Part shown: positions 36,266 to 46,426 of the stretch, in pieces
Layout: each line of letters begins with the position of its first letter
How positions within the stretch are numbered: position 1 is the first letter of the stretch
Assembly (NCBI GenBank): GCA_023053575.1
Contig: JAKZAP010000021.1
Location: 11,408,212 to 11,472,211, forward strand
Direction: 5' to 3'
Length of the DNA: 64,000 bases
From: Branchinecta lynchi
Taxonomy: Eukaryota > Arthropoda > Branchiopoda > Anostraca > Branchinectidae
Made by a program: the position numbers and the translations under genes
Notes under the pieces: generated by a model
Told to the model about the DNA's origin: nothing
Databases searched by the model: none
The model's input: the letters and a program-made list of their open reading frames with translations, nothing else

Positions 36266-36872
36266 GGGCGATATTCGATACCGATAACGATATATCCATG
36301 TATCGGACAAAATATCGATATCGAAAGTAAATATCGATATCGATAACGATATTTGTTCATTCGTAAAGATTGCAATTAATCCAACATAACCCACACTTAT
36401 ATCTCGACTTATATATGCGAAATTGGAGCAATGTGTATTCCGCAATTCCTTTCTTATTTATCCGGAGTTCGAGATGATCCAGTATGCGATATATCGGATA
36501 TCGATCAATCGATATATCGCACTAAATATCGATATCGAAACGTAAATATCGCTATCGAAAACGATATTTGTTCATCGTAATTATTGTAAATAATCCGAAC
36601 TAACCTACACTTATATATCCGAAATTGGACAATATGTTTTCCCTAATTCATTTCTCATTTGGAAATGATCCAAGATGCTATTTAATGAAAATTTGGTTCT
36701 TAGATTTTGGCGAAACGAAGCATGGTAAGCAAATATCAATATCGATATATCGAATATCGAAAGTGAAAATATCGATATATCGATTGTTGAATATCGAAAG
36801 CGGAAAATCGATATATCGATTATCTAATATCGAAAGTGAAAATATCGATATATCGAAAAATCTAAGTATCGC
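36266..36872. repeat. ATCGATA palindrome-rich blocks
   Basis: Three clusters (36266-36360, 36485-36580, 36720-36872) of ATCGATATATCGAT and TATCGATATCGA. The first two are followed by a shared ~90-bp flank (TTTGTTCAT, AATCC.AAC.TAACC.ACACTTATAT), so they are a direct duplication. Simple repeat within the inner TIR element. Confidence 0.8.
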
Positions 36873-37072
36873 CAAGCACCAGTACCAAACCATGGTTGAC
36901 CACTTTGCGCATTTGGTCAACAGCATCTCCTCATATCTAGTTCAGCTTCTTCTTCGGTTGCATGTTTTCAATAATTCTTTCATTCAAGTATCTTCGTTAT
37001 TGGGCGCCAGATACCAGATACCAGATGGCGAAGAGTAATCTGCAGAAAATTTGTCCGTGGCCGGAAAAATTG

Positions 37073-37175
37073 TCGCCGGTGCCGTGCGGTGCCGGTGCCG
37101 TGCCGAGCCGGTGCCGCGGTGTTGCGCCGTTGCCATGCCTTTGCCGTGCCGCGGTGCCGTGCCGGTGCCGCGTCG
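37073..37175 (+). repeat. GGTGCCG-type GC-rich minisatellite, second array
   Basis: Counterpart of 34918-35050 at the other end of the same element. Frames through it read as Arg/Pro/Cys-rich low-complexity peptides on both strands, which I regard as spurious. Confidence 0.85.
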
Positions 37176-37271
37176 AGGTGTACACCGGTGGCGGAGAGTG
37201 AGCAACCCCTCGGTTTCAGCCCCGTGTGAACAAGCTATTATATTTCGCAAAACAAAAATTACCAAAAATTC

Positions 37272-37343
37272 TTCCGGTACCGGGAATCGAACCCGGGCCT
37301 GCTGGGTGAGAGCCAGCTATCCTAACCACTAGACCATACCGGA
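37272..37343 (-). tRNA. tRNA-Glu (CTC)
   Basis: A 72-nt cloverleaf on the minus strand. The acceptor stem TCCGGTA pairs perfectly with TACCGGA (discriminator A), and the D arm is GGTCTAGTGGTTAGGAT. The anticodon stem GCTGG/CCAGC has loop CTCTCAC, hence anticodon CTC. The T arm is CCGGG-TTCGATT-CCCGG. A and B box promoter elements are canonical, and the sequence resembles animal tRNA-Glu throughout. No intron. All stems are intact, so it looks functional. It lies inside the intron of the candidate membrane-protein gene, 36 bp before the exon at 37379, on the opposite strand. Confidence 0.95.
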
Positions 37344-37378
37344 GATGCTAGATTTAGACTCACTATTGATTTCCGCAG

Positions 37379-37526
37379 CACATTAGCAATTCAAGTCTGG
37401 AAAGCACCAACAATCGACGAGCTTATGAAGAAGGAGATATCGAGCCTGGAATTTCGACTTGATCAGCAATCGGACAGGATTTACAGATTCCAGAAAGAGG
37501 TTGCATTTCTCCAGTCTAGACAGAAA
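37379..37526 (+). CDS. Candidate exon encoding a coiled coil
   Basis: Between TGATTTCCGCAG and GTAAGA, the frame reads TLAIQVWKAPTIDELMKKEI, then SSLEFRLDQQSDRIYRFQKE and VAFLQSRQK. Hydrophobic residues fall at heptad spacing (I, L, I, L, L, I, F, V, L), so it should form a coiled coil. Joined to the preceding exon it would give a short cytoplasmic tail, one membrane anchor and an extracellular or luminal coiled coil. This layout occurs in membrane collagens, scavenger receptors and TNF-type ligands, among others. It ends in phase 0. No following exon was found before the gap at 37969. The tRNA-Glu gene lies only 36 bp upstream, in the intron. Confidence 0.55.
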
Positions 37527-37968
37527 GTAAGAATTTTCCTATTACATTGGAAAAATATGAAACAGTATAAAATCCTCTTTTGTTCCGATACGAGAAACCA
37601 GAATTCCTTTCATGAGCTAATGAATCATCTGCGCATTAGTAGGCTGAGTAGCCATGGCATATTCATGACTTTGCTATGTACAGTAGAGGTATGCTTATTT
37701 GAGCGTTTGTTGACTTTGAACTTTACCATTTTCATGCACTTGCTGCGACTAAAGTTAACTAGCATAAGCAGGCAATTACGGGACTCTGAAAACACTTGAA
37801 TAGGTATTTGGATCTTCATTCTACCATTTAGCCCAAAACTACACTATTCACATATGAAGGAGTTACATCGTAAGTATTCTAGCCGTCGCAACATCTAGAC
37901 CCCCCCCCCCCCCCACCCAAGAACCAAGGAGAAGCCGCGACTCGATCCCGAGGGGTTGCGCGCTGGTG

Positions 37969-38068
37969 NNNNNNNNNNNNNNNNNNNNNNNNNNNNNNNN
38001 NNNNNNNNNNNNNNNNNNNNNNNNNNNNNNNNNNNNNNNNNNNNNNNNNNNNNNNNNNNNNNNNNNNN
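37969..38068. other. Assembly gap (100 N)
   Basis: Exactly 100 N, the usual placeholder for a gap of unknown size. The left edge is CGAGGGGTTGCGCGC, which resembles the terminus of the CCGAGGGG TIR element. The right edge starts inside GGATCCC of a modular repeat copy. Missing transposon sequence and possibly further exons of the candidate gene may lie here. Confidence 0.99.
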
Positions 38069-39146
38069 GGATCCCAAAACGTAAGTGGAGGGATACCTAT
38101 GACATCGCAAAAGTTGTCCGTCTGTCCGTCCGTCTGTCAGCACGATAACTCTCGAAGGGAATGAGATATTTTGATGAAACTTGGTGTGAGGATTCTTCGA
38201 GTCAAGGGAAAGGTCGAATTCGTAGATAGGCCCGATAGCTGCACATTTAGGGGAGGGGATTCAAATTAAGGGGCGAAACAAATATTTTTTAAAAGCTAAT
38301 GAGATAGTCTAATAATGGGTAAGCCGACATGCTGAACACGAATAGGAAAACCATTTTCTTGCCGGACAAGTAGTTCATCCGGAATCTGGCCAAAGCCGGA
38401 AATTTTGTAAAAAGTAAAAGTTCTATCTGAAGTTGATTAGATGTCTGATTTAGGGGTAAAGAGACATGGTGAATCCGAATATGAAAATGATTTTCTCGTC
38501 AGGTAAGTAGATCGCCCGGAATCCAAGTTTATTAGGAAGTTCATTAGAGGTTCGATGTAAGGACAGGGAAACATGCTGAACCCGAATATGGAAACTATTT
38601 TCTCGCCGGACAAATAGATCGCGGAATCCAGCCAAAACCGGAAAATTTGTTAAAAGTATATGTTTTTTATGAATTTCATTAGGTGTTCGATTTACGGGTA
38701 AGAAGACATGCTGAATTCCTGTATGACAATCATTTTCTACCTGGACATATGTTCGCCACGAATCCGGCTGAAATCGGAAAATTTGTTAAAAGTTGAAGTT
38801 TTATTGACATAAGGGTAAGGAATTACGCTGAATCCGTTTTTGAACTTCAATTTTTGCAACACAAGTAGTTCGCCCGGAATCCGGCTGAAAGCGGAAATTT
38901 GGCAGAAATAAGAAAGGAACTTTCGTCAAAGTAGATATGGCGCAGGCTATAGGACACATGCTGAATCCATATTTGAACTTGGTCTTCTCAGATGATTACC
39001 ATTTACCTTAGTCTATTTCCAAATTTTACTAGAAAAGTGCTCAAGGAGTCTGGCGAAGACTGGATCTCTGTAAGACCCGATTGTCAGGATCAGGTCTGGA
39101 TCAAATATTAAATTTCTGGGATCCCATCGAAACCTTTGGTCTTGTT
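38069..39146 (-). repeat. Modular GGGATCCC repeat copy next to the assembly gap
   Basis: Begins GGATCCCAAAACGTAAGTGG right at the gap edge and ends with CTTTGGTCTTGTT at 39146. About six core units. Reverse orientation relative to 58112-59251. A solitary right end of a CAGGGG-type hAT element (GCAACGCCCCTG, 39173-39186) follows. Confidence 0.8.
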
Positions 39147-39721
39147 CCTTTCGTCGAGGGCCCCCCCCCCATAGCAACGCCCCTGCCCACAGCTTAGGGA
39201 AAGTTTTTGTAGATAGTTGTTGAGGTTATGGTTCGTTTTGGTGTTGTTTTGTTGTTTCAATGGCCCTTTTTGCATTTACGGAAATAAATCTTATCTTATG
39301 GCTACGGCTCAAGTAAATAAATACATAATAAACAAACAAATAACAAATGTGTCGTTAGCCCATGTAGTCGAATTTCCGCAATGCGACTAGGTGAATCGGC
39401 GCAGATGGTCAACTGAATCAGTGACTGAATCAAGCGTTTTCCGTTCCCAAAGACGGATTAGACTTTAGTAGCATTTGAAAAAACCAAACCGGGACCAATA
39501 TCAGCTGACTTTTTCTTTCACCTTGGACCACCAACCCCCCTAAAAATTTGCCAGCTTCCGGCCCAACTAGTGGTAAATAACCGCCTATATAAGCTTCGCC
39601 TGAACAGCCCATTCGTAAACTAAGGACTTTTAGATATATTGTCGGAGCTAATAACTAACCAGCTTTTGTATATAGTTTAATAGGTAAAAATACTCATAAA
39701 CGGATAGCTTACCGAAATATT

Positions 39722-39787
39722 TTAGTTTGGGTCAAGCATCCGCAGGTCCACGAGGTGCCGCATGGTGGGTCTTCCATGGGGACAATT
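39722..39787 (-). CDS. PMS2: PMS2 terminal exon (CPHGRP motif, stop codon)
   Basis: Short last exon of 21 codons plus TAA (39722-39724), easy to miss because it is 66 nt. The acceptor is TTTTTTTCAG. It encodes NCPHGRPTMRHLVDLRMLDP and N. CPHGRP is the third metal-binding endonuclease motif and is followed by TMRH as in human. The protein ends five or so residues after the conserved block, as in other animals. With this exon all three catalytic motifs are intact, so the copy looks functional. Confidence 0.94.
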   Translation of the reverse strand, partial: NCPHGRPTMRHLVDLRMLDPN

Positions 39788-40073
39788 CTGAAAAAAAGAA
39801 ATATCCTTAATTCTAGAGAAAAAATATCCTTAGGACCATCTATTAAACAATAATCCTAAGGTCCTCAAACAGACACATGTTTCCCAGTCACCTTGGGCTC
39901 AAAGAGTATTTATCCTTCGGACCACCCATCAGAGGGTTATATGAACTTAAATATTTATATTAAGATGAAACTTAGACAAGGGACAGTTCGACCAATTAGC
40001 CTCGAGCGAGATCACTGTTCCTGTAGCCCGCTATCAACTGAAGAACGTAGTGGTTTGCGGACTATGATCACAA

Positions 40074-40150
40074 GCCCCTTGATAACCCAATTGGTTAGAG
40101 CGTCGGTACGTGAAGCCCAAGATTGCGGGTTCAAATCCTGCTTGTGGATG
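40074..40150 (+). repeat. tRNA-like sequence, probably tRNA-derived
   Basis: Contains an A-box-like TAACCCAATTGGTTAGAGC and a clear B box (GGGTTCAAATCC), and translates as the typical spurious tRNA frame. The acceptor stem does not pair and the anticodon stem has mismatches, so a working tRNA is unlikely. More likely the head of a SINE or a decayed tRNA copy. It lies between the two final PMS2 exons. Confidence 0.6.
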
Positions 40151-40164
40151 CTTTAATTCAAAAT

Positions 40165-40306
40165 ACAGTAGAGGTATGGTTATTGAACAGTTACTTAAAT
40201 GTGAACAGTGCAGTTTTGGGCTAAATGATAGCTAACTTTAGTCACAGCAAGTGCATGAAAATGGCAAAGTTCAAAGTCATCAAATAAGCTTATCTCTACT
40301 ATAGTC
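40165..40306. mobile_element. Short MITE (ACAGTAGAGGTATG termini)
   Basis: 142 bp between ACAGTAGAGGTATGGTTATT and the inverse AAATAAGC.TATCTCTACTATAG. Half copies occur at 37678-37860, 36035-36112 and 16395-16480, sharing CATGAAAATGGCAAAGTTC. Confidence 0.7.
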
Positions 40307-40779
40307 AGGGGCGCCCCCCCCCCTCGGAGAAAGAAAAAGCAAAAGTGGGCGCTCGCAGAACACCCAGTCAAAATAAATAAACTAAACTGGGCGCTCATAA
40401 GCTAAACTGGGCGCTCGCAGTTAAATGAACTGCTTGCAGACCACACAAATTGAGCTAAACTGGTCTCTGGGCACCCAGGTAAGCTGAATGGGGGGGGGGG
40501 GGGGGGCTGACAGTACGCTTGGAAGATTTCAGTAAGGATAGCTCAAGGTCACCAAGAAACTGAATTGACATCCAGATCAGAAATCGACGGTTCGGGGGAC
40601 TTCTCAGTCGCATGTTTTGGATTGCCAGGTTGATATAAAGCAAATATGACAATCTCGAAGTTCACAACCTTTTCAAGAAGTCTGGTTGTGTATCATCATT
40701 TTCCATTCACTATAATGCTTTTAAATTCCTGATGGCGATTGTACTATAAAAATAAACCTTCTTTATTTATTTTTTTGAC

Positions 40780-40890
40780 GGTGCAAAACAGATAAGTCAG
40801 CTACATTTTCATTAGAGCTATATTTTGGTCCTTCTTGGCAAGGGTCCTCTTCAGGCTCAAGCCGCTCAAGCTGGAAAATGAACTTGTGGA
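40780..40890 (+). repeat. TTGGCAAGGGTCC-family half element
   Basis: ACAGATAAGTCAGCTACATT, then TTCTTGGCAAGGGTCCTCTT and CAGGCTCAAGCCGCTCAAGC. Single arm only, 5' of the PMS2 ACR exon's donor side. Confidence 0.7.
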
Positions 40891-41173
40891 AAACAATTAA
40901 GATTCTTCCTTAAATATCTGATTTTGTGAACTTCTTCTCTGAAAATTAGTTGAGGTTAAAGCTGGTGCTGTAACTTCATTCTGGACACGGCTGCTGTTTT
41001 TGCTGTTCGATTGGGTCGTCGAAAGGGTAGAATTCTTCTGCATTTTGGTTTTGGAGTCACCTGTCTCTTCTTCTCTTTCCAGCTTAATACTTACTGTGGA
41101 TGGATACTTACTATTTTTGCATCGTCAAAAATGACATGGTCCTGGACATGGCCACCCATCAGACTGCACTTAC

Positions 41174-41424
41174 CCATGGTAACTCCATCTCTCCCATATG
41201 ATTTACCAGCCTCCTCATGTCACCTCTAGTAAGCGACTGACCAATCATGACAGACTTCCTGCAAGCTCTTGATGCTAGCATGGCCCTGACCTTCGTCGGC
41301 CTGAGTCTCTGAGGGTTCCGACACTCATGCAGCATGAAAATAAGCTCCTCTACGTCAGACGAGCCGAATGTAGTTCCTCGGGAGTAAGGGATAGTGGTAA
41401 GCTTGACACGAGATGATGACGGTA
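41174..41424 (-). CDS. PMS2: PMS2 exon with ACR motif
   Basis: 251 nt: two bases, then 83 codons. It encodes VKLTTIPYSRGTTFGSSDVE, ELIFMLHE..., then MLASRACRKSVMIGQSL and LVNHMGEMELPW. ACR is the second metal-site motif of the MutL endonuclease, and HMGEM...PW matches the human protein. The acceptor is TTTATTCCAG and the donor is GTAAGT, in phase 0, at the conserved PW|NCPHGRP boundary. Confidence 0.95.
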
Positions 41425-41480
41425 CTGGAATAAACAATATTGTGAGAGCTCTAAAGGTAAAATATCGGCCCAGGTGTAAC

Positions 41481-42230
41481 AAGACCAAAGGTTTCGACGG
41501 GATCCCAAAATTTTAATATTTACTCCTGACAATTCGGTCTTGTAGATATTCGGTCTTCAACAGACTTCTTAAACATTTTTACTTTAAAATTTACAAGCAG
41601 GTTAAGGCCGCAATGGTAATAATTGGAGAATACCAAGTTCGTATTTGACAGTGCAAACCGGATACGCCAGCTCAATTTCAACAATTTCAGATATATTCAG
41701 ATATCCGTTTTGCGCTGTCAAATATTCAGATACGGATTCAGCGTATGGTTTACCCTAAAGCCTACGTCTTATGGTTTCGGCCGGATTCCAGACAAAACTA
41801 CTTGTCTGGCAAAAAAATAAAGCTCAAAAATGAATTCAGCATGTCTCCTTACCCCTACACTACATCCAACCTCTGATCAACTTCAGATTGCACACATTGC
41901 CCGGTTTCCGCTGGATTCCGGGTGAACTATTTGTCAGGCGAGAAAATACACTTCATATTCGAATTCAGCATGTCACCTTACCCCTAAATAACCATCTCAA
42001 TAGCTTTCAAGAAATATTTTTTTTACCCTTAATTTGAAACCCCTCCCCGACCCTCAAATATAGGGCTTTAGAGCGCATCTTCGAACCTGACCTGTACTTT
42101 GACAAAAAAAAAATCCTCCCCCCAAGTTTCATCAACATATCTCGATCCCCTCGAGAGTTATCGTGCGGACAGACGGACTTTTGGGATGTCATAGGTATCC
42201 CTCCACTTACGTTTTGGGATCCCAAAAAGC
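41481..42230 (+). repeat. Modular GGGATCCC repeat copy
   Basis: Starts AACAAGACCAAAGG and ends TTTTGGGATCCCAAAAA. Shorter version with two or three core units. It begins about 57 bp beyond the acceptor of the PMS2 ACR exon, in the adjacent intron. Confidence 0.8.
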
Positions 42231-42459
42231 AAATGCGTAAAGACAGCATCTACGCCTGACAGGTTGCATATGTAGTCATATGGGTATGGCGATAAGGAAA
42301 GGTAGGAAGGTGTTGGATGCCGGAAAGACAGTGGTGAATAGTGTGAGGGAGTGGAAGGAAGGGGTTCTCACTTCCTTCTCCCCATATACTCAGTCACCTC
42401 GGCCGAGTTGGTCTCGGGTAGTCATATATTACTATTCTGACCCGAGAGCAACCCGGCGA

Positions 42460-42617
42460 CACTGTAAAAGGTTTCTCCGAATAAGGATGCAGTATTTGCT
42501 ACTGGGATTAACCTTATCTTTATTAGGATAAGATTAATCCGAATTAGGGGTAATCTTGTCTCAATAAAGATAAGATTAATCCCAGTAGCAAATACTGCAA
42601 GATTTTATTTTACAGTG
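42460..42617. mobile_element. 158-bp palindromic element (CACTGTAAAA termini)
   Basis: Near-perfect palindrome: CACTGTAAAA, CAGTATTTGCTACTGGGATT, AATCTTATCTTTATT and the inverse ending TTTTACAGTG. A related single arm starts at 45464 (CACTGTAAAAAAAAAATC). Confidence 0.85.
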
Positions 42618-43440
42618 GAGGTCCAGTCGATTCTTGAGATGCATGGAAGAAGCATAAGTAAGAAAATTGACCGAAGAAGCTCTTGAATCAAGAAAATCTA
42701 AGAACAGGGCAAAGAGAAATTTATATATTTTTACCCCGGTATAATGGTTGCGATTTTTTACTGCGTACACTCTGCGTGACATAGCAGTCCACACGGAGAG
42801 AGACCGAGCTTCATTAGACATAAATAACGCGGCGAAATCGGAAACAGCGCTACTGACTGACGAATGACCGCCGAATTTGTTTGAATAACTCTTTGTTATG
42901 TTATTTTATTTATGTGCAAAGGAAAAGCGAGAAAAAGAAAAGAAGACACGAATTAACTTACGAAATAACTTTTACCCTAAAATTAAGTCGTGATCAATAT
43001 TTTGGCTATGTGTTTCTATTTGTTTCTCCACTGCTGTACGACAGGGAATTTTCGAGTTCTAGTCCAAGGGGGGGGGGGGGGGAGGCGTAATATGCGTTTC
43101 GCAAAACGATAGAATATTGACCGGATTTCTTCCTTGTCCGATTTGGTGAGAAGTCTCAAAAACGTTGCAGATGTCACCGTGCAACTTGTTTATGCAACTT
43201 GTCAGGTCTAGGTTCGTGCTTCAAATGGCCCATTCCAGGATTTATGCTTCCTCATCATCTTCTTCAGATGCGTGAAGCCCCGTAGTACCATAAACCGGAA
43301 CTAACTGCTAGTTAGTCCCAGTGAATGGTACCACGGGGTGTGGGTATTACGGTATGTTGTACTACAGTAGAGCAAAAGTTGGTGTTCTTTTGCTCTGTAC
43401 TACATTGTATGGTGCTACTGTGTAGACAAATCCGCCTCGA

Positions 43441-43897
43441 CTTTAAAGTTTAACCGAAAAGGGATAAGATAGGAAACTCCAGTTACCCATCACGTAATCA
43501 CTGAAACAGGCTTGAAGACCTGATGAAAATGCGTTACTTCGTTCCTCCGCTATTCGCGAATAATCACTTTCATATAGTGGAATTTCCCGGTCGGATTTGT
43601 GGTACCTCTATGCGCGTGTACCTGTGTTGTATGCTTGAACGAAAGCGATTTACGAAAAATAAGTTTCACGGGGTCTAGCTGGTCACTGGCCACTGAAAAT
43701 CCGCGTATGTATTGAGATTCAAATTTTCCGCGTCACAGTAGAATTTTGCGTTTTGAGGGCGGCCGTAGATATTCTGAACGTCATACAGGAGCAAAGAGTG
43801 AGATTTTCTTTAAAAAATCCCTGAACACGATCAAAATAACGCAGTGTATTTAGTTAAATGATACAAAAATAAGTTGGCTTTTCAGTTAAACTGTAAG
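43441..43897 (+). mobile_element. CTTAAAGTTTAACTG-family MITE
   Basis: CTTTAAAGTTTAACCGAAAAG to GCTTTTCAGTTAAACTGTAAG, 457 bp, in the PMS2 intron between 41424 and 45300. Confidence 0.82.
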
Positions 43898-44092
43898 AAA
43901 AACGGCCGCGCCATCTATTTCTATAGTACAAATCCATAGAAATGCTTGAATGCCGCAATTTTGTAGATAATCTTCAATGAGCACAGATGGCGCTATGGCT
44001 GGCAAGCATTATGAAGCATGTAGTATAATCAAGCAAGAGCCTCCGTCTCCCTGTCTCTGTAATACGACCATGCGGAGTCAAATAGATTCCCG

Positions 44093-45293
44093 ATACCCTG
44101 CCCGATGCAAACGAGCGGGGGGTAGGAGGTACGGGGAACATCATAATTCTTTTCCTCTACAAACAGCTATATCACAGTAAAGCCCCAGAGAAGAAATCTC
44201 AAAAGTAAAAGTCGATTGGGAGGTTCTATTGGGTTATTTGTTCTTGGTATAAAGCAGTGAAAACAGTGCAGTGTAAACAAAGATGAATAAATGTGGTAGT
44301 TGGAATAACAAGGGGGTGGATGGATTAGGACCATACCCTGCCCGATGCAAACGAACGGAGCGTAGGAGGTACGCGGAACATCATAATTCTTTTCCTCTAC
44401 AAACAGCTATATCACAGTAAAGCCCCAGAGAAGAAATCTGAAGAGTAAAAGCCGATTAGGAGGTTCTATTGGGTTATTTGTTCTTGGTATAAAGCACTGA
44501 AAACAGTGCACTGAACAGTGCAGTGTAAACAAAGATGAATAAATTTGGTAGTTTGAATAACAAGGGGGTGGATGGATTCGGACTATACCCTGCCCGATGC
44601 AAACGAGCGAAGGGTAGGAGGTACGCGGAACATCATAATTCTTTTCCTCTATAAATAGCTATATCACAGTAAAGCCCCAGAGAAGAAATCACAAAAGTGA
44701 AGCCGATTGGGAGGTTCTATTGGGTTATTTGTTCTTGGTATAAAGCAGTGAAAACAGTGCAGTGTAAACAAAGATGAATAGTTTGATAGTTGGAATAACA
44801 AGGGGTGGATGGATTGGGACCATACCCTGCCCGATGCAAACGAACGGAGCGTAGGAGGTTGAACATCACAATTTACCTCTACAAATAGCTATATCGCAGT
44901 AAAGCCCCGGAGAAGAAATCTGGAAAGTAAAAGCAGATTGGGAGGTCCTATCGGTTTATTGTTCTTGGTGTAATGCACCGAAATAGTGCAGTGCAAACAA
45001 AGATGAATAAAGTTGGTAGTTGGAATAAAATGGGGGTGGATATATTGGGACAATACCCTGCCCGATGCAAACGAGCGGAAGGTAGGAGGTACGCGGAACA
45101 TCACAATTCGTTACCTCTACAAATCGCTATATCGCAGTAAAGCCCCGGAGAAGAAATCTCGAAAGTAATATCAGATTAGGAGATTCTATCCGCTTATTTG
45201 TTCTTTGTTATAATACAGTGAAAACAGTGCAGTGCAAACAAAAATGAATGAATTTAGTAGTTGGAATAAAAAGGAGTTGGATGTACTGGGACC
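44093..45293 (+). repeat. Five-unit ~240-bp tandem array in a PMS2 intron
   Basis: Units start with ATACCCTGCCCGATGCAAAC at 44093, 44333, 44585, 44822 and 45053 (lengths 240, 252, 237, 231, about 241). Each includes CACAGTAAAGCCCCAGAG and GGTTCTATTGGGTTATTTG. The 252-bp unit has a 12-bp internal duplication (GTGCACTGAACA region). The last unit stops six bases from the donor of the PMS2 exon at 45300. A single dispersed partial copy lies at 7830-7912 (-). Confidence 0.93.
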
Positions 45294-45299
45294 ACTTAC

Positions 45300-45400
45300 C
45301 ATCGTCATCGATGACAAACTCGAAACCATTCTTTCTGAAAACTTCTAAGTGCTCTCGTAGTAAACTTTCGTCCGAACAAGTCAATTCCAATTGTTTAGGG
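45300..45400 (-). CDS. PMS2: PMS2 exon (endonuclease domain, internal)
   Basis: 101 nt encoding PKQLELTCSDESLLREHLEV and FRKNGFEFVIDDD, which matches human [27 protein letters not shown]. The acceptor is CTTTTTTAG and the donor is G|GTAAGT. The first base completes Ile from the GC-AG junction; the last base (G) joins TA of the next exon to give Val. The five-unit tandem array at 44093-45293 comes within about six bases of this splice donor. Confidence 0.93.
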
Positions 45401-45560
45401 CTAAAAAAGTTAGAAAGGTTACTAACAGCATTCATCGAACATCAATGCAGGATGCATCAGACTACACTGTAAAAAAAAAATCTTGCAGGATTAATCTTGT
45501 ATCTAAAAAGATAATCATATCTCTAATTCGGATTAATCTTATCTCAGTAGAGAGAGATCT

Positions 45561-45898
45561 CAGTAATAAAAACAACGCAGAAAATAGAACTCAAAGAGCC
45601 ATAACAGACACTTTCTCGTAGTCCTTTATAATGTTTAACACAAAGAATTTAACACAATCTGAAGTGGATCCTTGCCAAGAACGGTCGAGGTATCCCAGCT
45701 GATTTTTCTGTTGGATTTTTTTTTTTCAGTCAGCTTAGGCTGAAGGAGTATATGAGATCTCAGTTGAGATACATCGACCGTTCTTGGCAAGGATCCTCTT
45801 CACCTTGTTTTAAATTCTTTGTGTTAAACTTTATGCTGGACTACGAGAATATATCTGTTATAGCTCTTTGAGTTTCATTTCTTGCGTTGTTTTTACTG
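45561..45898. repeat. Imperfect ~150-bp inverted repeat (foldback)
   Basis: Arms from AGTAATAAAAACAACGCAG inward and their complement ending GCGTTGTTTTTACTG. The arms include CTCAAAGAGC.ATAACAGA, TTTAACACAAAGAATTTAA and GGATCCTTGCCAAGAACGGT. Inner part is the TTGGCAAGG family module. Immediately 3' (in PMS2 sense, upstream) of the exon at 45300-45400. Confidence 0.85.
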
Positions 45899-46426
45899 TT
45901 TTTCGCGAAAAGATAACATTCCCGTCACAACATTGAACAGAAGCATGCGCATCCATGTCTTTAATGTTATTAAAATTCTGACACTGTTAACAAGACAACC
46001 TCGAAAGACCGTTAAAGATTTTGGGACACTGCCTTTGGGAAAAAAGATGAACACGATGCCGCCTTTCTTGTCTAAGTGATGTGGTTATAAGTTCTTATTC
46101 CCATGACATGTCCTTTGCTGAACAGATCTGAGATCCGACAGTCTAGTTACACTTTCACTTATTTACTTAAATAGGCCTGAAAACCCGACTCAAATGCATT
46201 ACTTCGTTTGTTCACAAGATTAACAAAAAACAAGTAAATTCTAAGTGATTTATTTCCTTTTATGTAATAATTGTATATATTCAAGTATTTTTAACACATG
46301 AAATGTAATGGTCGACGTATTTAGTGCCATGTCGGCGCTACGAGTTGGATCACTGAAAATATCTATCTCTTTATCAACAGTAATCAATTTCACCGAATGA
46401 ACCTATTCTTTTGGATTTGTGGTACC

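Larger units (their letters stand above)
34877..37213. mobile_element. Inner TIR element with perfect 18-bp termini and GGTGCC arrays
   Basis: CCGAGGGGTTGCTCACTC at 34877-34894 and its exact inverse at 37196-37213, flanked by TTTCAG on both sides (34871-34876, 37214-37219). Near both ends lie GC-rich arrays of GGTGCCGTGCC (34918-35050, 37073-37175). The middle includes a TTAAAGGACC-family copy and ATCGATA-rich blocks. No transposase seen. 2337 bp. Confidence 0.82.
34122..37235. mobile_element. Outer TIR element (GTTGTTCACACGGG), split by an inner element
   Basis: Left terminus GGTTGTTCACACGGGACTGA with TACGCGCGTAAACAGCGGC inside; right terminus the inverse (CCCCGTGTGAACAAGC) with TTTACGCGCGTAAATCAGCC at 34828. 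Without the inner 2.3 kb it would be about 770 bp. Target duplication not clear. Confidence 0.75.

Noticed and set aside
37966..38148. ORFs running through the N gap
   Set aside because: Their length comes from unknown bases; the sequenced part is the GACGGACGGAC tail of the modular repeat, which yields the same spurious peptide at 59171.
40311..40500. CAGGGGCGCCCC start and G-run as a complete hAT element
   Set aside because: No matching inverted right end or 8-bp duplication found; at most a solitary left end.
43977..44180. 67-codon ORF containing IKQEPPSP, which looks like a sumoylation site
   Set aside because: Overlaps the first unit of the tandem array and its dispersed copy; no exon signals.
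44093..45293. Tandem array as a CRISPR or other spaced-repeat array
   Set aside because: Units are directly contiguous ~240-bp repeats with no unique spacers, in a eukaryotic intron.
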